The translations under genes were made by a program, and so were the position numbers. Positions 44,835-54,632 of a stretch of DNA of 64,000 bases are shown piece by piece. Where the stretch lies: positions 43,393,298 to 43,457,297 of the forward strand of contig JAYESD010000010.1 in NCBI GenBank assembly GCA_036927565.1, in the 5' to 3' direction. A model generated the notes under the pieces. It made no database searches, was not told the DNA's origin, and saw nothing but the letters and a program-made list of their open reading frames with translations. Within the stretch, counting starts at the first letter, position 1; every line of letters begins with the position of its first letter. This DNA is from Tuctoria greenei (taxonomy: Eukaryota; Streptophyta; Magnoliopsida; Poales; Poaceae).

Positions 44835-46296
44835 TGTAAGTGCATCTAGGTCCCTTGTGGGTTTTGGTGGATTGATGATGAACCATTAAAGTGCTAATGA
44901 ACTTGGTTGAGCATGAGCGCAGATCCGAAGTACGGATTGGAGCTTTGAAGAAAGACGGCAAAAGGAGAAAAGTTGTGGCGAAGAAGAATAGAAATAGGGT
45001 TTTCTATTTTCTCCTTGAGTCGTAATTAAGAGGGACACGACGCGTAGACACTTAGTGAGTCATTCGGGTGCTCAACCCCTTAGTTGAAGTTTTTAGTAGG
45101 GCCTTTGTGGCTTGGGCGGACTTGTCTGACTTGTGAGGTCAGACATGTCCGAATTCCCTCTGTTGGAATTCGGACATGTCCGAATATGTAAGTCAGACAT
45201 GTCCGAATTGGCACTGGAAGGGTTCCAATGAGAGTTCCAGTGAAGTTTCGGACTTGTCCGAACCTGGGGGTCAGACATGTCCGAGATGGATCTGTTCCCA
45301 GGGACTAAGGAAAATTTTCTAAGTCCCAGAGAGTCAGACTTGTCCGAGTTCTATCTGCAGAATTTCAGACATGTCCGAAATTGTATGTCAGACATGTCTG
45401 AAGTGGTTTTGGTCAGACAATTCTGAAGTGAAAGGCCTGACCTTTGAGGTCAGACATGTCCGACTTTGTGTCAGACATGTCCGACGTGGGCTGTGTCAAA
45501 CGGCTCTAATGACTTTTTTGAGTATAAATAGAGGGTGGTTTCGACCCACCAACCATGCCTAACACCCCAAAACAGTTCTGAACGCCCATTTGAACTCAAG
45601 AACCTCTCTCCACTTGTTCTTCACCTATAGAGCCCAAATTCGAATTTTTGGGAGAGTGAAGAGTGCTTTGTGAGGATTGGGAGAAACAATTTGTTGAGGG
45701 GTAGAGCAACATGTGATTCGCTAAGTTTCTTCGTGATTGCGTGTTTGTTGCTCTTGGGGTTCTCCCCTAGACGGTTAGGCGTCACCCCGCAATTTCTTTG
45801 TGATCTCTTGTAATCGGGGAGTTTGTAACAATCTTTGTGATAGTGGAAGATCGGTAGTTGGCCCTTGTGGCAACTCGTGAGGGGAAGGCTAGAGAAGGCC
45901 TGGTCCCTTGTGGACTCCTCAACGGGGATGTAGGATCCTTTGTGGTTCCGAACCTCGAGATAAAATCGTTTGTCTCTTGTTGTTCTTTCGTTCTCGCTAG
46001 TTTTGATTCTAGTGTTTTTTCCGCGTGCTATCTCTCCCTCAGCTTTCTTTCTACTCCATACTTCGTGTAGAACTGCTAGGGATCGATATCTCTCACTAGA
46101 TCGCTTAAAAATTGGATTTTTGATCTGATCGTGCAGATTATCTCGGACTTATCCGACCCAGGTCAGACTTGTCTGACTTAGGTCAGACAAGTCCGACTAG
46201 AAGTCAGACAAGTCCGACTTCTCTGTTTTCAGAACTCTGATTTAAGTTTAAATTATCGATTATCGCCTATTCACCCCCCCTCTAGGCCACCTTTCA
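44835..46296 (+). repeat. Sire-1 5' LTR
   Basis: It is 1462 bp, starting TGTAAGTGCATC and ending CACCTTTCA. The array at about 45115-45495 is mainly of the form CAGACATGTCCGA / CGGACATGTCCGA, that is GGACATGTCC rather than the GGACTAGTCC of Sire-2. TATAAATAG at 45523-45531; a second cluster at about 46140-46222. The direct copy 54633-56107 differs by a short insertion ('taggaaaaaccgtac' near 54820). Confidence 0.95.
45523..45531 (+). promoter_or_regulatory. Sire-1 LTR TATA box
   Basis: TATAAATAG, with the 3' LTR copy at 55335-55343, directly downstream of the palindrome array. Confidence 0.75.
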
Positions 46297-46298
46297 AT

Positions 46299-46310
46299 TG
46301 GTATCAGATC
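46299..46310 (+). other. Sire-1 primer-binding site
   Basis: TGGTATCAGATC, one base different from the initiator Met tRNA complement found in Sire-2. Confidence 0.85.
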
Positions 46311-46347
46311 AGGTTTCTCCAGAAGAGACTAACATCTCGGAGAATCA

Positions 46348-48612
46348 ATGGTGGAAGAAAGGAACAAGGATGATACCTCATATGTCGAGGGTGAGGGCTC
46401 AATTGACAAGAACTACGACGTTCTTCTTGATGATCCGAAGGACGATGAAGAGACTCGCCAACTCAAGGCGAAGCTTCGGGAGAAGCTAGGGAAACAACCC
46501 AAGATCAACAAAGAGAAGGAGAAGAGTAACGATGACTATACTCAAACTCACTTTGATTATGATCGTCTTCATGCTAACAATCACTATTTGTCTATTCCAC
46601 TTGGCAAACCTCCTAAATCTATGGAAATGACTATTCAATGTGGAAAAACAATATGAAGATGCATTTAATCTCTTTGAATCCTAGTTTGTGGCAGATTGTG
46701 CAAACCGGAGTTCATATGCCAAGGAATGAGGAAGACGTCACTCCACAACAAGCTATCCTACTTCATCGCAATGCTCAAGCCGTGGGAGTCAGAACCTCAT
46801 CTTTGACTCGGGATGAATTCAACCGAGTCGAAGGTTTGGAAGTGGCCAAAGATATTTGGGATACACTCAAGACGGCCCACCAGGGCAATCGAGTCATACG
46901 GGAGGCGAAGATTGAGATGATCGAAGGAGAGCTTGGGAGATTTACCATCATGGATGGTGAGTCACCCCAAGACATGTACAACCGCCTCAAGCTGCTCGTG
47001 AACAAGATTCGTGCCTATGGAAGCACTCGATGGACGGACCATGAAGTGGTGAAGAGGATGCTTCGGGCATTCATGCCTCGAAACATCGCTCTTTGCTCCT
47101 TGATCTGTGAAAGCTCTGACTACACCAAGATGACTCCGGAAGAAGTGCTTGGGAGGATAATCAACAATGAGATGATGGAGAAGGAAGCTATGTTCTACAA
47201 CGATCTCCAAAAGCTTGCCTCATCAAAGAAGAAAGACATAGCCCTCAAAGCACCTTCCACATCCTACAATGAAGATGCAAGTGATGATGAGAGCATGGAC
47301 TCTAATGAGGAAGAAGCTTTCTTCATCAACAAGTTTAGAAGGATGATGAGAAGGAAGAAGGGAGGCTATCACCAAGAAGGCAAGAGCAAGGAGAAGCTAA
47401 AGAAGAAGACTTGCTACAAGTGTGGTGAACATGGGCACTTCATTGCGGATTGCCCATACAATGAAAGCAAGAAGAAGGAGGGCAAGACCCAAGATAAGAA
47501 GCTCTTCAAGAAGAAGAAGCCATCGGGACATGCCCACCTTGGAAGAGAATGGGACTCAAATGAAGACTCATCTTCCGACGGTGTAGAGAAGGTGGCAACC
47601 ATTGCCATCGGAAAGAGCTCAAGTGAAAGCAAGCTTTTCCCCAACCTTGATGATTTCAAGTCCACATGTTTCATGGCAAAGGAGGGAAGGAGAAAGGTCA
47701 AATCTAAACCCACTCCCTCTATAACTTCCTGTGATGAATTTGATGTGGTAGTGAACTTGAATCCATGCTTAAAGGCTTAAGTAAGAGCGCCATGAGGAAG
47801 ATGAACTTTTTTATGGATGAAATCTCCGAGAAGGAGGATCTCCTTGAGCGTCAAGAGGACATGCTCATCCAAAAATTGGAGAGATGTCAAGAGCTTGAGG
47901 AGCTCCTCGAGCGCGAGACAGAAAGAAGCAATGCATTGGAGCATGACCTTGCCATGAGCAAGGAAGCATGCTCAAATCTTAAGGACAAGACCGTTGAGCT
48001 CAAGGATGAACTTGTTAACTTGACAAAGGTTAACAAGATTCTAGAGACAAAGGTTGAGTCACTTAAGATCAATGCACCTTCTTCCTCAAAGAGCTCATCT
48101 TCTCAAAAGATTTCATCCGAGGAAGTTCACACTTTCATGTGCTCAAGCTTGATCCTAAAACTTAAGTATGAACTTAACTAGGGACAAAACAAACAGCACC
48201 GAATGGTGGCATCTTTGACAAGGAGAAGGTGGCCTATGCACGGAGTGCATACACCAATGTGAGACCTCCCCATGTCAAGGATGGTCTTGGTTATTCTCAG
48301 GAGCGGAGGCAAAATGCCAAAGCCCCCAAAAATAACAAAGACTTGATTGTTTTTGTCAAGGAAGGTTCATCCACCCAAGATAAAGGAAAGAACATTGTCT
48401 CAACATCTTATATGCCTAAAAATGAACCTCATCCTTTGTTCCATGACTTTGATGCTTCTTATGTTTTATTGAGGAACAAATTTGGCAAGACTTATGCTAG
48501 ATATGTTGGGCCACTCCGCAAGAGCCCAAAGCCTTGCGTGTGGGTGCCCAAATGTCTTGTGACTAACATCAAAGGACCCAACTCAGTTTGGGTACCTAAA
48601 GGAAAGGCATAA
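46348..48612 (+). pseudogene. Sire-1 gag with coiled coil
   Basis: It starts at ATG 46348, 37 bases past the primer site. A one-base frame error near 46618 separates the N-terminus from the core frame (46638-47780; PSLWQIVQTGVHMP, CCHC knuckle CYKCGEHGHFIADC near 47408-47450). Another lies near 47748 before the coiled-coil frame (47765-48181; LERCQELEELLERETERSN), which ends in a TAG; a further break precedes the last frame (48229-48612). These lesions contrast with the intact pol and third ORF. Either gag decayed first, or some breaks are assembly errors. Confidence 0.9.
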
Positions 48613-48677
48613 CTCTTTTGTAGGCATACTCCTCCAGTGGATCAAATTGGGTCCTTGACAGTGGATGCACTAATCAT
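48613..48677 (+). other. Sire-1 gag-pol junction
   Basis: The gag frame ends in TAA at 48610-48612. The pol frame, shifted relative to gag, has a TAG at about 48619 and is open afterwards through YSSSGSNWVLDSGCTNHM. The stretch 'cttttgtaggcatactcc' is nearly the same in Sire-2 (42655-42675). Confidence 0.65.
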
Positions 48678-51600
48678 ATGACCGGAGAGAGTAAGATGTT
48701 TGTAGAGTATAAGGAAAATGAAGATCCTAGTGAAGGAATCTTCTTTGGGGATAATAGCCAAGGGAAAATCCTTGGCACCGGTAAAATTGCTATCTCCTCA
48801 AAACACACTCTTTCTAATGTGCTTCATGTTGATTCACTTGATTGCAACCTCTTGTCTATTTCTCAATTATGTGATAATGGTTATGATTGTCTTTTCACTA
48901 ACAACGGTGTGACCGTCTCAAGAAGATGCAACAACTCAATCGCCTTTAAGGGCGTACTCAAGGGAAAGCTTTACCTTGTGGATTTCTCCACGGATAAAGC
49001 CCAACTTGATACGTGCTTAATGGCGAAAACTAACATGGGATGGCTATGGCACCGAAGGCTAGCCCATGTTGGGATGAGAAACTTGCAAAAACTTCTTAAG
49101 GGGGATCATATCCGTGAACTAAAAGATGTTTTCTTTGAGAAACATAGACCATGTAGCGCATGTCAAGTCGGAAAGCAAGTAGGAGCTCAACATCCGTCCA
49201 AGAACATCATGGCAACTTCAAGACCATTGGAACTACTACACATGGACCTATTTGGACCGATCACCTACATTAGTATTGGTGGTAACAAGTATGGTCTAGT
49301 TATTGTTGATGATTTTTCTCGCTTCACGTGGGTATTTTTCTTGCATGACAAAGGTGAAACCCAAGGAGTTCTCAAGAAGTTCTTGAGGAGAGCTCAAAAC
49401 GAGTTTTCCTTAAGAATCAAGAAGATTAGGAGCGACAACGGGACGGAGTTCAAGAACACTCAAGTTGAAGACTTCTTGGATGAAGAAGGAATCAAGCATG
49501 AGTTCTCCGCTCCCTACTCCCCTCAACAAAATGTAGTAGCGGAGAGGAATAATAGGACTCTAATTGAGATGTCAAGGACGATGCTTGATGAGTACAAGAC
49601 GTCCGACCGGTTTTGGGCAGAAGCGGTTAACACCGCTTGCCATGCCATAAATCGGTTGTATCTTCATCGACTCTTGAAGAAGACCTCATACGAACTCCTA
49701 ACCGGTAACAAACCCAACATCTCATACTTTCGAGTTTTTGGGAGCAAGTGCTATATTCTCAACAAGAAGCCTAGGAATTCGAAGTTCGCTTCGAAATCCG
49801 ATGAAGGTTTCTTGCTTGGCTATGAATCAAACACCTACGCCTATCGTGTCTTCAACAAGTCCTCCGAGATTGTTGAAGTAGCACATGACGTAGTGTTTGA
49901 TGAGACTAATGGCTCTCAAGTGGAGCAAGTTGATAAGTGTGTGCTAGATCAAGAGGAGACTCCACAAGAAGCACTTAGGAGAATGGCACTTGGAGATGTG
50001 CGACCACATGATCCAAATGATCTTCAAGCAAGCGAAGAAGATGCAAATCCCCCACATGAACAAGATCAAGATCCTCAAGATGAATCTCAACAAGATCAAA
50101 ATCAAGGAGGAGGCTTGGATCAAGGGGGAGATCAAGAAAATGATCAAGATGAAGACAATGATCGAGAAGCTCAACCACCACACCCAAGAGTTCATCAAAG
50201 CGTTCAACGGGACCATCCCGTTGACAACATACTTGGAGACATCTCCAAAGGGGTAACTACTCGCTCACGTATGGCTAACTTTTGTGAACACTATTCCTTT
50301 GTTTCCTCTCTAGAGCCACGGAAAGTAGAAGAAGATCTACAAGACCCGGATTGGGTAATGGCGATGCAAGAAGAGCTCAACAACTTCAAGAGGAACAAGG
50401 TGTGGGAACTCGTGAGAAGACCAAATGCAAATGTTGTTGGAACCAAGTGGGTGTTCCGCAACAAACAAGATGAACACGGGGTGGTAACAAGAAACAAGGC
50501 AAGACTTGTAGCAAAAGGATACGCTCAAGTTGAAGGTTTGGATTTCGATGAAACCTTTGCTCCCGTAGCTAGGCTTGAATCTATTCGCATATTATTGGCC
50601 TTTGCTACTCACCATGATTTCAAGTTATATCAAATGGATGTGAAAAGTGCATTCCTCAACCGTCCAATCAAGGAGGAAGTGTATGTGGAGCAACCGCCCG
50701 GATTTGAAGATGAAGAGCATCCCGATCATGTCTACAAGTTGTGTAAGGCTCTATATGGCCTCAAACAAGCACCTAGAGCTTGGTATGAGTGCCTTAGGGA
50801 TTTTCTCACTCAAAATGGTTTTAAGATTGGGAAGGCTGATTATACTCTCATCACTAAGCATTTTGATAATGACTTGTTCGTATGCCAAATTTATGTTGAT
50901 GATATCATATTTGGTTCTACTAACAAGACTTTTTGTGATGAGTTTTCCAAAATCATGACGGAGAGATTTGAGATGTCTATGATGTGGGAGTTGAAGTTTT
51001 TCCTAGTTTTCCAAGTAAAGCAACTCAAGGAAGGGACCTTCATATGCCAAACCAAGTACACTCATGACATTCTCAAGAAGTTTGGCATGGAGAAGGCGAA
51101 GCCCATCAAGACACCCATGGGAACAAACGGGCATCTAGGACTAAATGAAGAAGGAGCGAACGTGGACCAAAAGGTATACCGTTCTATGATTGGCTCTTTG
51201 CTTTATCTTTGTGCTTCTAGACCCGACATTATGCTTAGTGTGTGCATGTGTGCTCGATTCCAAGCCACTCCAAAAGAGTTTCACTTGACAGCTGTTAAGA
51301 GGATCCTTAGGTATTTAGTTCACACTCCTAATCTAGGTCTTTGGTACCCTAAAGGATCCAAGTTTGATCTCGTCAGTTATTCCGATGCGGATTATGCGGG
51401 CTGTAGGGTAGATAGGAAGAGCACATCCGGGACATGCCAATTTCTTGGTAGGTCCTTGGTTGCATGGTCTTCCAAGAAACAAAACTCCATTGCCCTTTCC
51501 ACAGCCGAAGCGGAGTACGTTGCAGCCGGAAGTTGCTGTGCGCAGCTTCTTTGGATGCGACAAACTCTTAGGGATTATGGTTACAATCTGAACCATATTC

Positions 51601-51845
51601 CTCTCCTATGTGACAATGAGAGTGCCATCAAGATTGCTCACAACCCCGTAGAGCATTCTAGAACCAAACACATAGACATCCGTCACCATTTCCTGCGAGA
51701 CCACTCTATCAAGGGAGATATCGTTATCTCTCATGTTAGAAGTGAGAAGCAATTGGCGGATATCTTTACCAAACCCATTGATGAGAGACACTTTTGTGAC
51801 CTAAGGAGTGAGCTAAATATCTTGGATTCTCAAAACATTGCTTGA
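48678..51845 (+). CDS. Sire-1 pol polyprotein (1055 codons)
   Basis: It is open from the displayed Met, but the true domain start is a few codons upstream, since the protease site VLDSGCTNHMTG spans 48650-48690. Integrase: zinc site GWLWHRRLAH...CSACQ near residues 119-165, HMDLFGP near 188, RSDNGTEF near 250, VAERNNRTLIE near 290. A Gln/Asp-rich hinge (about 435-510) precedes the RT, with YQMDVKSAFLN near 655 and YVDDIIFGS near 738. RNase H: YSDADYAGCRVDRKSTSG, STAEAEYVAAG and LLCDNESAI, then HIDIRHHFLRD. Family-invariant glycines are changed at LNRPI, MMWELKFFLVF and QQNVVAE, so activity is doubtful despite the open frame. Confidence 0.95.
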   Translation: MTGESKMFVEYKENEDPSEGIFFGDNSQGKILGTGKIAISSKHTLSNVLHVDSLDCNLLSISQLCDNGYDCLFTNNGVTVSRRCNNSIAFKGVLKGKLYLVDFSTDKAQLDTCLMAKTNMGWLWHRRLAHVGMRNLQKLLKGDHIRELKDVFFEKHRPCSACQVGKQVGAQHPSKNIMATSRPLELLHMDLFGPITYISIGGNKYGLVIVDDFSRFTWVFFLHDKGETQGVLKKFLRRAQNEFSLRIKKIRSDNGTEFKNTQVEDFLDEEGIKHEFSAPYSPQQNVVAERNNRTLIEMSRTMLDEYKTSDRFWAEAVNTACHAINRLYLHRLLKKTSYELLTGNKPNISYFRVFGSKCYILNKKPRNSKFASKSDEGFLLGYESNTYAYRVFNKSSEIVEVAHDVVFDETNGSQVEQVDKCVLDQEETPQEALRRMALGDVRPHDPNDLQASEEDANPPHEQDQDPQDESQQDQNQGGGLDQGGDQENDQDEDNDREAQPPHPRVHQSVQRDHPVDNILGDISKGVTTRSRMANFCEHYSFVSSLEPRKVEEDLQDPDWVMAMQEELNNFKRNKVWELVRRPNANVVGTKWVFRNKQDEHGVVTRNKARLVAKGYAQVEGLDFDETFAPVARLESIRILLAFATHHDFKLYQMDVKSAFLNRPIKEEVYVEQPPGFEDEEHPDHVYKLCKALYGLKQAPRAWYECLRDFLTQNGFKIGKADYTLITKHFDNDLFVCQIYVDDIIFGSTNKTFCDEFSKIMTERFEMSMMWELKFFLVFQVKQLKEGTFICQTKYTHDILKKFGMEKAKPIKTPMGTNGHLGLNEEGANVDQKVYRSMIGSLLYLCASRPDIMLSVCMCARFQATPKEFHLTAVKRILRYLVHTPNLGLWYPKGSKFDLVSYSDADYAGCRVDRKSTSGTCQFLGRSLVAWSSKKQNSIALSTAEAEYVAAGSCCAQLLWMRQTLRDYGYNLNHIPLLCDNESAIKIAHNPVEHSRTKHIDIRHHFLRDHSIKGDIVISHVRSEKQLADIFTKPIDERHFCDLRSELNILDSQNIA

Positions 51846-52747
51846 GTCGTGCACATCTGATTTCTATTAGTTTTCAACTTCAAAATGTTGTGTGTTTTTC
51901 GAAAATCTCATCTATTTTTCTTGAAAACTATGTTCTAAACTTCTCTTTGGTGAAAATGATCATAGTTTGAGTGTTGGTTGCTTACTGATCATTTTGGTCA
52001 AAGATATTTGCAAAAACTTGTCCAAAATGTCCATATTTACCTATATTTAGATCCCCAAGTGTTTGCACATTGCATACACTCAGGGGGAGTCGGACAAGTC
52101 TGACAAAAGTCAGACATGTCCGAAGTGGGTTTTAAGTCTGCAGAGAGAACTCGAACTTGTCCGAAGTCAAATTCGGACATGTCCGACGTGGGAAGTCCGA
52201 ACCCCTCCAAAGAGGCCGACGGTTTCCTTTCCTTCTCTCTCCTCACTTCAAACCCTAATCTCCATCTCTCTCAAACCTCCCAAGGCGATCCACATTGCTT
52301 TTGAGGCTCTTGTGAGGAGTTCTTGAGGGAAAATCTCCCTCGGAGGAGGAGGATTCACATCCCCTTCGGAGTTCTTCAATCTTTTCTCCATCCGAAGGTA
52401 TTTTTCTCATCTTTCCTCTCATTTCTAGATCTAACGGCAAGTTTGCAAATTTATGCCGTTGAAATTGTTCCTAGGCATGTTTACAACCTTGTTGCAAAAT
52501 TTGGTCAGTAGAAAAATTGATTTGCTTAGTTTCCTTAGCGATTAGGGTCAGTTCTGTACAGGTCGGACAAGTCTGACTCTGAAATTCGGACATGTCCAAA
52601 ATTCCTGAGTCAGACAAGTCTGACTTTCCAGTCAGACATGTCCGATCCTGTATAACTCTGAGATCTAATTTCTATCGAAACTATCAAGTTAATTGCTCTA
52701 TCTCTCTTGCTTTGACTCTTACCTATCCTTGTATCTCTTCTTCAGCT
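51846..52747 (+). promoter_or_regulatory. Sire-1 third-ORF leader: palindromes and putative intron
   Basis: After pol there is about 240 bp of AT-rich sequence, then a PPT-like CTCAGGGGGAGTCGG (52079-52094) and palindromes of the TCGGACATGTCC kind at about 52086-52200. A pyrimidine-rich leader follows. At 52398 there is a donor-like GAAG|GTATTT and at 52744-52745 an acceptor-like CTTCTTCAG, two bases before the ATG at 52748. The putative 348-bp intron contains a second palindrome cluster (52558-52655). The same arrangement exists in Sire-2, which supports it; splicing itself is inferred. Confidence 0.6.
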
Positions 52748-54214
52748 ATGGGTCATGACAAGAGAGGCATGGAACCCGCGGGTCCCGATTCTTTGGCTCA
52801 ACCATCAAAGCGACCAAAGAAGGTGGTTGCCAAGCGACCCGCGAGCGGTCGGATCACCATTCACAGTGGTCAGGGGGGCAGCTTGAGCTCCCAAGGGCAG
52901 CAAGAGATCGGACCGTTGGTCGTGCACTCTCCAGTTGGTGACACTCGACGCACGGCCGACAGGGTAAACTACCGGAGAAACATCCATGACACCATGCACA
53001 TGAGAGATCTGCGGTGTTATGACATGCCAAGGGAGAGCAAGGATCCCCGTTTCTGGTGCTTCTTCCACATGGATTACTACCGGTCAGTCCTCACAACCAA
53101 GAAGAACCCAGTCACGGAGATGCAATGGGTTGATTGGAAGGCTGCATTGAAGAAGAATGACTCCTATCTTCTCTTCAAGGGGGTGCTTGAAGCTTGCGAG
53201 CACCACGGAGTCAGCGAGATCATGGGTCTCCAATACCCATGGAACAAAGAAGTTATCCTCCAGTTTTATGCAACTGTGTTCTATTGGGTTGACAAGCACG
53301 ACTTCACCTGGATGACCAATGGGGTGAAGTACGAAGTCAGCTATGAGGAGTTTGCCCGCATTCTCGGGATGCAGGACAGCCTACAACACTCACTGAAGAT
53401 CCATGAGATGGATATAGTGAACCATCTGGAGATGGAGAGTTTCTATGAGGATGGGTATCCAGCCGACCCTCCTCATATCCACGGCCTCAAGCCATTCCAT
53501 GCCGTGGTGAACCCTCTGATAAGGAAGACCCTCTCGCCCAAGGATGGGGATGCCAATAGGATCAGTCACAACATCAGAAATCTGATCCAGCTCTTGGCAG
53601 GGGAGCAACAATTCAATGCTTTTGACTATATCTTCGAAGAGATTTACCTCGCCTCGGAGACGCCGGCTAGGTCTTGCTGCTATGCCCCGTACCTGATGAA
53701 GCTAATTGAGACGGTGTCCGGGAAGAAGTTTGTGAAGGATGTGCCTCATAGGCGCCTCGTGCCTCAGAAGCCTTCCAAGCTTCACCGCCCGATTCGTGCA
53801 GCTGCGCCGGCAACATCAGAGGGAGGACCCAACTCCTCGAGGAGGAAGTCTGCTCAGCCTCCCAGCTCATCCTCCGTGCCCCAGCAGCAGCCGTCTTGCT
53901 CCTCAGGTCTGCTCAAGATCCTAAAGTCGATCTTCACCGTCTACCGGTTGACTCAGCGCTTGGCAAAGAGGAACCAGAGGGACCTCGCTGCCATCAGGGA
54001 GCACCTCCAGCTTCCTCCAGTCGATGACGCCAGCTCGGACGAGGAGCCACCAGAGTTTCCAGAGCTCACCGAGGCGGAGATGGCGTTCTTCACCGGCACC
54101 GGCGCCTCTTCCTCAGCACCTCCTACAGCTCACGATGACTCCGGCGAGGAGAGCGACTACGAGGAGGAGAGCGGCGACGAGGACAGCGACGACGACGAGG
54201 ACTACACCGAGTAG
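52748..54214 (+). CDS. Sire-1 third ORF: plant transposon-type protein with acidic tail
   Basis: 488 codons from MGHDKRGMEPAGPDS. I chose this ATG because the upstream in-frame Met at 52592 lies inside a palindrome cluster and the putative intron. A basic N-terminus (KRPKKVVAKRP) precedes a folded domain at about residues 75-340, with DPRFWCFFHMDYYRSVL, QWVDWKA, GLQYPWNKEVILQFYATVF and VSYEEFARILGMQDSL. The linker is Ser/Pro-rich; the tail is very acidic (DDSGEESDYEEESGDEDSD). The core resembles the domain listed in plants as 'putative plant transposon protein'. It shares clear identity with the Sire-2 third ORF. No signal peptide or obvious membrane segment is seen, so it does not look like an envelope. 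Function unknown. Confidence 0.88.
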   Translation: MGHDKRGMEPAGPDSLAQPSKRPKKVVAKRPASGRITIHSGQGGSLSSQGQQEIGPLVVHSPVGDTRRTADRVNYRRNIHDTMHMRDLRCYDMPRESKDPRFWCFFHMDYYRSVLTTKKNPVTEMQWVDWKAALKKNDSYLLFKGVLEACEHHGVSEIMGLQYPWNKEVILQFYATVFYWVDKHDFTWMTNGVKYEVSYEEFARILGMQDSLQHSLKIHEMDIVNHLEMESFYEDGYPADPPHIHGLKPFHAVVNPLIRKTLSPKDGDANRISHNIRNLIQLLAGEQQFNAFDYIFEEIYLASETPARSCCYAPYLMKLIETVSGKKFVKDVPHRRLVPQKPSKLHRPIRAAAPATSEGGPNSSRRKSAQPPSSSSVPQQQPSCSSGLLKILKSIFTVYRLTQRLAKRNQRDLAAIREHLQLPPVDDASSDEEPPEFPELTEAEMAFFTGTGASSSAPPTAHDDSGEESDYEEESGDEDSDDDEDYTE

Positions 54215-54632
54215 ACTAGGTCTTAGTATCCACTTTTCTCCTTTTTGGTGCCTTGATGCCAAAGGGGGAGAAGTATTAGTCTCTAGTGCTTTTTCTTTCT
54301 TGGACATGGACATGTATCTAGTCATATTTTCTATCGTCGTGTGTCTTGTACTTATTTGTCACTCGTTTATGGCTGTAAATGCTTAATGATGTTTATTGAT
54401 GCCTTATGATGATCATTATGATGCTTCATTGATCTCGTGTGCATTTCTTCATATTCATCACGTTGTTGCACACACACGAGCATATAGGCACCCCACGACG
54501 ATTGAGTGTATATGAGTTGTTTTTATTGTTATTTCAAAAGCTCATATACACTTGAGACTCAAAACTTCTATCAAATCTTATTTTTGTGGAAGACTTTAGT
54601 TGGTTGTCATCAATCACCAAAAAGGGGGAGAT
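54215..54632 (+). other. Sire-1 3' region with two polypurine tracts
   Basis: A PPT-like tract GATGCCAAAGGGGGAGAA ends at 54272, about 350 bp before the true PPT CCAAAAAGGGGGAGAT (54618-54632) that abuts the 3' LTR. The space between is AT-rich with no frame. Confidence 0.8.

Noticed and set aside
52592..52747. Extension of the Sire-1 third ORF to the upstream Met at 52592
   Set aside because: These 52 codons overlap a palindrome cluster and the putative intron, have no match in Sire-2, and precede a splice-acceptor-like site next to a better ATG.
52748..54214. Third ORF as a viral envelope gene
   Set aside because: No signal peptide, no hydrophobic fusion or membrane segment and no cysteine-rich ectodomain; the core instead resembles the plant transposon-protein domain.
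54024..54386. Arg/Thr-rich 120-codon frame overlapping the end of the Sire-1 third ORF
   Set aside because: Out-of-frame reading of the acidic tail (GACGAC codons give repeated Arg/Thr); it extends into non-coding sequence.
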